This document shows, piece by piece, positions 30,566 through 34,269 of a DNA stretch of 34,269 nt (within the stretch, counting starts at the first letter, position 1; each line of letters opens with the position of its first letter). The notes beneath the pieces were generated by a model. It was not told where the DNA came from and did not search any database. It worked only from the letters and a program-made list of their open reading frames with translations. The position numbers and the translations under genes were made by a program. Source of the DNA: SIG587 sp045531585 (GTDB lineage: Bacteria; Bacillota; Clostridia; Oscillospirales; Acutalibacteraceae); the NCBI GenBank assembly GCA_045531585.1, contig JAZSEH010000020.1:1-34269 (forward strand), read 5' to 3'.

Positions 30566-30729
30566 CCAAGCCGACAGGCTTGGTATATCATCACGACGCA
30601 GTCGTGCATATCATCGCCGAAGGCGTATATCATCACACCTTTAGGTGTGCATTTCTGTCGGCTTGATGATATACAAAACTAAAGTTTTGATGATATGCAA
30701 TTCCTTCGGAATTGATGATATACAATGCT
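30566..30729. repeat. Multi-hairpin element B (seven hairpins)
   Basis: Same plan as elements A and C but with different sequence. H1 is CCAAGCC-GACA-GGCTTGG (30566-30583), H2 CACGAC-GCA-GTCGTG, H3 CGCC-GAA-GGCG and H4 CACACCT-TT-AGGTGTG. Then comes CTGTCGGCTTG (30655-30665), complementary to 30567-30577 in H1, followed by H5 CAAAACT-AA-AGTTTTG, H6 CAATTCC-TTC-GGAATTG and H7 CAATGC-TTC-GCATTG. First-half linkers are GTATATCATC (30583-30592), GCATATCATC (30606-30615) and GTATATCATC (30625-30634). Second-half linkers are GATGATATAC (30665-30674), GATGATATGC (30689-30698) and GATGATATAC (30714-30723). The odd linker of each half matches its nested partner. The promoter of the next gene follows directly. 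Confidence 0.87.
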
Positions 30730-30734
30730 TCGCA

Positions 30735-30763
30735 TTGATTTTTCACCGCTTTTATGCTATAAT
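30735..30763 (+). promoter_or_regulatory. Promoter after element B
   Basis: TTGATT (30735-30740, using the 3' arm of H7), 17 bp, TGC-TATAAT (30758-30763). Positions 30746-30767 are identical to 31835-31856 downstream of element C. Confidence 0.8.
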
Positions 30764-30853
30764 ACACCTATAAGACGAACAAAAAAAGAAGTTCACATCA
30801 ATTATCTATATAATTTTATCAACACAAAACCCATATTTAAGGAGGGATAACTT

Positions 30854-31477
30854 ATGATTAAAGTTACATTGCTTGGGGATTCTATTCGCGCGATAGGATA
30901 CGGCAAGATGGTACCTGAGCTTCTTGGCAGTGATTTTGAGGTTTTTCAGCCGGAAGAAAATTGTCGTTTTGCAAAATATACCCTTCGCGGAATATTTGAT
31001 TGGAAAGAACAAATGGAAGGCACAAATATCGTTCATTGGAATAATGGGCTTTGGGATATTTGCAATCTTTTCGGCGATGGCGCTTTTTCTAGCGAGGAAG
31101 AATATATTAGTAATATATTAAGAATAGCTGATATATTATTAAATAAATACGATAAGGTTATTTTTGCAACCACAACTCCCGTGAGACCTGAAAATCAGTA
31201 TGATAGCAATAAGCTAATTGAACGCTATAACCAAATAATTGTTCCCAAACTTCGTGAAAAGGGTGTTATTATAAATGATTTGCACAACTTGGTTTCGACC
31301 GACGTTTACCGTTATATTTCGCAGGACACCATTCATCTCACCGATGAGGGCATTAAACTATGCGCTGAGCAAGTGGCAATGATAATCAAAAATACCGCAA
31401 ACACTTTACCATTTGTTTCTGAAAATAAAAATACCGATTACAAATCAGATAATAAATCTTTAGGACTTCCAGTATAA
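30854..31477 (+). CDS. SGNH/GDSL-type hydrolase
   Basis: Protein of 207 residues with the SGNH blocks: GDSIR (nucleophile Ser10), a possible block III Asn in WNNGLWD at about 64, and DTIHLTDEG with Asp158 and His161. Members are esterases or acetylhydrolases acting on small acyl esters or sugars. There is no signal peptide, so it is cytoplasmic; the C-terminal ~25 residues are polar and may be disordered. AAGGAGGG lies 8 nt before the ATG. The gene is AT-rich compared with the ribosomal region and stands alone behind element B and its promoter, which suggests transfer. Substrate unknown. It is not close in sequence to the SGNH protein at 11211-12275. Confidence 0.82.
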   Translation: MIKVTLLGDSIRAIGYGKMVPELLGSDFEVFQPEENCRFAKYTLRGIFDWKEQMEGTNIVHWNNGLWDICNLFGDGAFSSEEEYISNILRIADILLNKYDKVIFATTTPVRPENQYDSNKLIERYNQIIVPKLREKGVIINDLHNLVSTDVYRYISQDTIHLTDEGIKLCAEQVAMIIKNTANTLPFVSENKNTDYKSDNKSLGLPV

Positions 31478-31650
31478 ACAATAATCAAACACTTTATGAT
31501 ACTTACGGTGAGTGATAATTTTAGCAACAAACTAAAACGAAACTTCTTTAAACTATAATAATTTATTATTTGCAATTCGCACAGTCCTTTATCCCGAATG
31601 GTTGCGTGATGGCACAGGTATTACGGGACAATTTATAATTACCTTTTTTC
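31478..31650. other. AT-rich spacer before element C
   Basis: No gene or strong signal seen. A 20-25 codon open stretch around 31590-31640 reads LYPEWLRDGTGITGQ, vaguely like the end of a phage-type repressor helix-turn-helix, but it has no start and is too short to call. Confidence 0.4.
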
Positions 31651-31651
31651 A

Positions 31652-31817
31652 ATGATATCCGTTCCTTACGGAACGGGTGATATACCTTTAGTATGATATC
31701 CACCTGCGGTGGATGATATATGCTTCGCATATGAAGGAACGGATATTATATCATATTTGCAACGCAAATATATCATACGACGCAAGTCGTATATCATATC
31801 GCGTAGCGATATATCAT
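31652..31817. repeat. Multi-hairpin element C (seven hairpins)
   Basis: Homologue of element A. H1 is CCGTTCC-TTAC-GGAACGG (31659-31676), H2 ATAC/GTAT, H3 ATCCACC-TGC-GGTGGAT, H4 ATATGC-TTC-GCATAT. The central AAGGAACGGATAT (31734-31746) is complementary to 31655-31667. H5 is ATATTTGC-AAC-GCAAATAT, H6 ATACGAC-GCAA-GTCGTAT and H7 ATATCGC-GTA-GCGATAT. Relative to A, the arms of H3, H5, H6 and H7 differ on both sides so that pairing is kept, while linkers, H1 and the central segment are conserved. A 22-bp promoter segment shared with element B follows. Confidence 0.87.
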
Positions 31818-31823
31818 TATCCC

Positions 31824-31852
31824 TTGCCACTTTTCCGCTTTTATGCTATAAT
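31824..31852 (+). promoter_or_regulatory. Promoter after element C
   Basis: TTGCCA (31824-31829), 17 bp, TGC-TATAAT (31847-31852), about 22 bp before the lipoprotein start. Its core is identical to the promoter behind element B. Confidence 0.8.
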
Positions 31853-31873
31853 ACACTTAAGGGCGGTGATGAT

Positions 31874-32494
31874 ATGAAAAGAATTTATTTGCTTATTATA
31901 TCTGTAATTTTGATTTTATCTTTTTCTGCGTGTGGTACGAATAATGAGACTAACAGCGAAAATGATTTGCCCGTTGAAAATTCACAAAGTGATATTGATA
32001 CAAGCAAATATATTATACAAACACCCTTTTACCAAATATATGAGGAAGACTTACAAAAATATAGATATAGAATAACAAGTGGAAATGATATATTGGTTGA
32101 AGATATTAAAACGGGAACCGCACCTCGAATTGAGGATAAAGGCGAGGGTGTTCTTAAACTTCATTTAGGATTTGGAACGAACGCTTTTTCTGTGAAATAT
32201 TTCAATGTATACGATAAAACTATATCTGAAGAATTTAACCCGTTTAGCATATACGCGGATTACATAAACACTAAAACAAAAGAATACTATATCGCTTACT
32301 TTAAACCTGAAGAAAAGCCAAAACTTTATATAAAAGGATTTTTCGAAAGTTCGGGGTATTCAAATGATTTGGACTTGAATTTTTCTATGGCAACTTGTGA
32401 AAAACTAGTTTTCTTAAATGAAACGGAGATTTACATAGAGTATATAGATAATAATTCAGAAAATGTGAGAAAAGTAGTTAATTTTAAGAATTAA
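31874..32494 (+). CDS. Predicted lipoprotein of unknown function
   Basis: Protein of 206 residues. The N-terminus is a type II signal peptide: KR, a hydrophobic core (IYLLIISVILILSF) and the lipobox FSAC with Cys20 as lipid site, followed by a Asn/Ser/Glu-rich linker. The mature part is acidic with beta-type patterns (many Tyr, Ile, Lys); no family is recognised. The ATG at 31874 is chosen because signal peptide and GGCGGTGAT lie there; an in-frame ATG at 31709 falls inside element C. Low GC like its neighbours. The lipid anchor would place it on the outer face of the cytoplasmic membrane. Confidence 0.8.
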   Translation: MKRIYLLIISVILILSFSACGTNNETNSENDLPVENSQSDIDTSKYIIQTPFYQIYEEDLQKYRYRITSGNDILVEDIKTGTAPRIEDKGEGVLKLHLGFGTNAFSVKYFNVYDKTISEEFNPFSIYADYINTKTKEYYIAYFKPEEKPKLYIKGFFESSGYSNDLDLNFSMATCEKLVFLNETEIYIEYIDNNSENVRKVVNFKN

Positions 32495-32559
32495 ATAAAA
32501 AGAACGAAAAAATCCTCAGTTTTCAGGCTCTTTTCATTCGTGTCATAAAGTTCTAAACG

Positions 32560-32582
32560 CCCAAAAATCCCGTTCACGAAAG
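32560..32582 (+). terminator. Left half of an interrupted 18-bp hairpin
   Basis: Positions 32560-32577 form the 5' arm and 32578-32581 the GAAA loop. The 3' arm begins with 32582 and continues at 33918-33934, past the IS. Without the IS the hairpin is fully paired, ends in ATTTTTGGG, and would be the terminator of the lipoprotein gene. Confidence 0.8.
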
Positions 32583-32620
32583 TGAACAAGTCCAGTAAAA
32601 ACGGACAATAGAAAAAAGAA

Positions 32621-32659
32621 TCCTCCTATGGTAGAATAAAAACAACTACCATAGGAGGA
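32621..32659 (+). promoter_or_regulatory. Hairpin covering the orfA ribosome binding site
   Basis: TCCTCCTATGGTAG (32621-32634) pairs perfectly over 14 bp with 32646-32659, which contains AGGAGGA, the orfA ribosome binding site. Transcripts that enter from upstream would fold and hide this site. Confidence 0.85.
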
Positions 32660-32665
32660 ATTTTT

Positions 32666-33001
32666 ATGCCAAGAAGTTATCGACATATTAAAGAATATGA
32701 GAGATATATATTAGAACTAAAAGAACAAGGATATACCAAACGAGAAATTGGAGAAAAATTTGGATTCACTAAAGACCAAATACATAACTTTTTCTGTCGG
32801 CACAATGCGAATCAACGAAAGCTCGCAGCAGGAATAGCATTAAAACGCAAAGGTAGACCGCCAAAAGAGTACGTTGTTAGTGAACAAGATAAGGTTGCCG
32901 AACTGAAATATATCCTTGCTCGCGAAGAAGCAAAAATCAAATCGTTAGAAATGGAAAATGAACTAATGCGGGATTTTCTCTCGCTCACCGAAAGGAAGTG
33001 A
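32666..33001 (+). CDS. IS3-family transposase OrfA
   Basis: DNA-binding part of the transposase, 111 residues. Helix-turn-helix is in YTKREIGEKFGFTKDQIHNFF. The C-terminal half (VAELKYILAREEAKIKSLEMENELMRDFL) looks like the leucine-zipper coiled coil used for multimerisation. AGGAGG lies 7 nt before the ATG, inside a 14-bp hairpin. It overlaps orfB by four bases (GTGA). Confidence 0.93.
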   Translation: MPRSYRHIKEYERYILELKEQGYTKREIGEKFGFTKDQIHNFFCRHNANQRKLAAGIALKRKGRPPKEYVVSEQDKVAELKYILAREEAKIKSLEMENELMRDFLSLTERK

Positions 33002-33852
33002 GGACAAGCGTAAAATATATGGTAATCTATCGTCACAAAGATAAATATTCCATAAGTGAAATGTGTAGATTCTTCAAGGTATCACGAAGTGGATATTATG
33101 ACTATGTTAAAAGAATGGATATACCTGCAAGGGATTTACCGTTAGCGGAGAAAATAAGAGAATGTCAAAACGAGTGCGGTAAAACCTACGGATACCGTAG
33201 GGTACATATATGGCTTGAAAGAAACGGTATTTATCGTAATCCTAAGACAGTACTAAGAGTTATGCAGAAATATGGTTTGTTATCAGCAATCAGACGAAAG
33301 AAATATCGTAATTATGGAGATTATCTACACAAATATCCTAATTTGCTAAACAGAGATTTCTCTGCTGAAAGACCAAATCAAAAATGGGTTACAGATATTT
33401 CATACATACACACGAAGCAGGGCATTTTGTATCTATCGGTCATTAGAGATTTGTACGACAACAGTATTGTTGCCTACAAGACCGGAACTGAACAAAACAT
33501 AAATCTTGTATTAAGCACAATCAAAGAAGCAAAGAAAAAAGAGAAGGTCACTGCAGAGTTGCAGCTCCACAGTGACCAAGGCTTTCAATATACATCCACA
33601 GCATATTTTAAGCTAACTCAATCATACGGCATTACACCATCAATGTCAAGACGTGGTAATCCATACGACAATGCTTTAGCAGAAAATTTCTTTTCAATTC
33701 TTAAAACCGAATGTATTTATCGCACAAAACTCCAGACCTATGAGGAGGCTCGCCTCCTCATAGGTGAGTACATACATTTCTACAATCATCAGCGCATCCA
33801 ACTTAAAACAAAACTGACACCACTCGAAAAGCGATGTCAGTTCGTTGCTTAA
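32998..33852 (+). CDS. IS3-family transposase OrfB, DDE catalytic subunit
   Basis: Integrase-like part, 284 residues. An N-terminal HTH_21-like segment (RECQNECGKTYGYRRVHIWLER) precedes the rve core. The catalytic triad is visible: Asp in WVTDISYI, Asp in LHSDQGFQY and Glu in NALAENFFSILKTE. It begins with GTG overlapping the orfA stop, in the -1 frame relative to orfA. Many IS3 elements fuse A and B by -1 frameshifting; here re-initiation at GTG is also possible. No clear A6G-type slippery site is visible at the overlap. It contains a 14-bp palindrome near its 3' end. Confidence 0.95.
   Translation: MRTSVKYMVIYRHKDKYSISEMCRFFKVSRSGYYDYVKRMDIPARDLPLAEKIRECQNECGKTYGYRRVHIWLERNGIYRNPKTVLRVMQKYGLLSAIRRKKYRNYGDYLHKYPNLLNRDFSAERPNQKWVTDISYIHTKQGILYLSVIRDLYDNSIVAYKTGTEQNINLVLSTIKEAKKKEKVTAELQLHSDQGFQYTSTAYFKLTQSYGITPSMSRRGNPYDNALAENFFSILKTECIYRTKLQTYEEARLLIGEYIHFYNHQRIQLKTKLTPLEKRCQFVA
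33736..33765. repeat. 14-bp palindrome inside orfB
   Basis: ACCTATGAGGAGGC (33736-33749) and GCCTCCTCATAGGT (33752-33765) pair perfectly with a 2-nt centre, within codons for the end of the catalytic domain. Confidence 0.85.
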
Positions 33853-33914
33853 ATTTCAATTTTTAATACCATAGGGGTTCTTTTTGTACTGTCCGTACAA
33901 ATTGGGGCAGTTCA

Positions 33915-34042
33915 AAGTGGGCGGGATTTTTGGGAAGTAATAAGTAATAGATAAGAGGTAATAAGTATTGCGGGAAAGTTGTATAGTAAAAGTGGACACA
34001 ACGAAGAGTGAATGGTAAAATACATTCAGAGAGGTGTTCACT
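33915..34042. other. Junction between the two IS elements
   Basis: Holds the right TSD copy (33915-33917), the 3' arm of the interrupted hairpin (33918-33934), then an AT-rich stretch with repeated GTAATAAGTA-like words (33935-33970). The probable left end of the next IS begins near 33980 (TGTATAGTAAAAGTGGACAC). Confidence 0.6.
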
Positions 34043-34269
34043 ATGAAACGAACTTTCAGCAAAGAATTTAAAGTCAAAGCGTGTGAATTAGTCTTAAAAG
34101 ATGGAATCAAGCATGCCGTAGTAGCAGACAAGATGGGCATTAACAAGATAATGCTCTACCGATGGATTGATGAGTACGAAACCCACGGAGAAGAAGCCTT
34201 TGTCGGAAAAGGTCATCAGCGTTCAGAAGATGCGGAACTCAGAAAACTTCGCAAAGAAAACGAACGCTT
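33980..34269 (+). mobile_element. Start of a second IS3-family element (cut by window end)
   Basis: The likely left inverted repeat begins at about 33980 with TGTATAGTAAAAGTGGACAC, similar to ends common in IS3 elements. It is followed by orfA. Only the first 290 bp lie in the window, so its completeness cannot be judged. Confidence 0.65.
34043..34269 (+). CDS. IS3-family transposase OrfA, partial
   Basis: The first 75 codons, open to the window end. It begins KRTFSKEFKVKACELVLKDG, a HTH_Tnp_1-type start, with HAVVADKMGINKIMLYRWIDEYETHG (helix-turn-helix) and then a charged segment SEDAELRKLRKENE that starts the usual coiled coil. GAGAGGTG precedes the ATG. It is not closely similar to the OrfA at 32666-33001, so it comes from a different IS. 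Confidence 0.9.
   Translation, partial: MKRTFSKEFKVKACELVLKDGIKHAVVADKMGINKIMLYRWIDEYETHGEEAFVGKGHQRSEDAELRKLRKENER

Larger units (their letters stand above)
32583..33914 (+). mobile_element. Complete IS3-family insertion sequence
   Basis: About 1332 bp, with orfA and orfB intact. The ends are imperfect inverted repeats starting TGAAC: the left end at 32583 and the right end (reverse complement) at 33914 share TGAAC, CCA, ACGGACA, TA and an A-run followed by GAA over about 40 bp. AAG occurs directly before and directly after (32580-32582 and 33915-33917), a 3-bp target duplication typical of IS3 elements. Target reconstruction confirms the borders. Intact genes suggest recent insertion. Confidence 0.88.

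Noticed and set aside
31590..31640. Remnant of a phage-like repressor (LYPEWLRDGTG)
   Set aside because: Too short, no start codon or ribosome binding site, and only one weak motif.
30566..31817. CRISPR array suggested by regular repeats near 30.6 and 31.7 kb
   Set aside because: Repeat words alternate orientation between halves, spacers are themselves palindromic and of 9-18 nt, and no cas genes are present.
30566..31860. Integron attC sites
   Set aside because: No R/L box consensus (GTTRRRY), no integrase; the elements are chains of seven hairpins, not one imperfect hairpin.
31709..31873. Longer N-terminus for the lipoprotein gene starting at 31709
   Set aside because: It would translate element C and the promoter; the signal peptide and lipobox start at 31874.

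Overview
The window is a bacterial chromosome segment, most likely from an anaerobic Clostridia (Firmicutes) lineage of the Oscillospirales/Ruminococcaceae kind. The reasons are strong AGGAGG ribosome binding sites, frequent TTG/GTG starts, near-consensus sigma-A promoters with 17-bp spacers, a preQ1-I riboswitch before a QueT transporter, a methionine gamma-lyase-like 'aluminium resistance' protein, a NifS/IscU pair, and a KOW-domain protein between map and infA. The taxon is inferred from gene content and style only.

Layout. (1) 1-13210: housekeeping and metabolic genes. maf runs on the minus strand. A tightly overlapped chain follows: murD, two M42 aminopeptidases, a GNAT protein, a PLP lyase and a zinc-ribbon membrane protein. 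Then come two half-size TSUP transporter genes, lexA (with a candidate SOS box), rnhA, nifS-iscU (with a palindromic operator candidate), the preQ1-I riboswitch with queT, and a minus-strand alpha/beta hydrolase plus SGNH hydrolase pair. (2) 13211-14016: a HAD hydrolase divergent from that pair; the two promoters have -10 boxes one base apart. (3) 14073-29881: the S10-spc-alpha ribosomal protein superoperon, led by a consensus promoter and a structured leader of about 275 nt: rpsJ, rplC, rplD, rplW, rplB, rpsS, rplV, rpsC, rplP, rpmC, rpsQ, rplN, rplX, rplE, rpsZ, rpsH, rplF, rplR, rpsE, rpmD, rplO, secY, adk, map, KOW gene, infA, rpmJ, rpsM, rpsK, rpsD, rpoA, rplQ. Terminator hairpins follow rplQ. 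(4) 29988-30563: a small minus-strand membrane protein and a tRNA-Leu(UAA) with a consensus promoter and a terminator. (5) 30564-34269: an AT-rich accessory region with an SGNH hydrolase, a lipoprotein, a complete IS3-family element and the start of a second IS3-family element.

The most unusual content is a family of three large multi-hairpin elements (about 10874-11046, 30566-30729, 31652-31817). Each has the same plan: four hairpins, a central segment complementary to the 5' arm of hairpin 1, then three more hairpins. The linkers of the first half are complementary to those of the second half. Hairpin arms differ between copies but stay paired, and one element carries a compensating change in a nested linker pair. 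Two of the elements sit directly upstream of an identical 22-bp promoter segment followed by a single gene, so they look like [structured element]-[promoter]-[gene] modules.

A second clear structural result is that the complete IS3 element (about 32583-33914, 3-bp target duplication AAG) has landed in the loop of a hairpin. Removing the IS and one AAG restores a fully paired 18-bp stem with a GAAA loop, which is probably the terminator of the lipoprotein gene.
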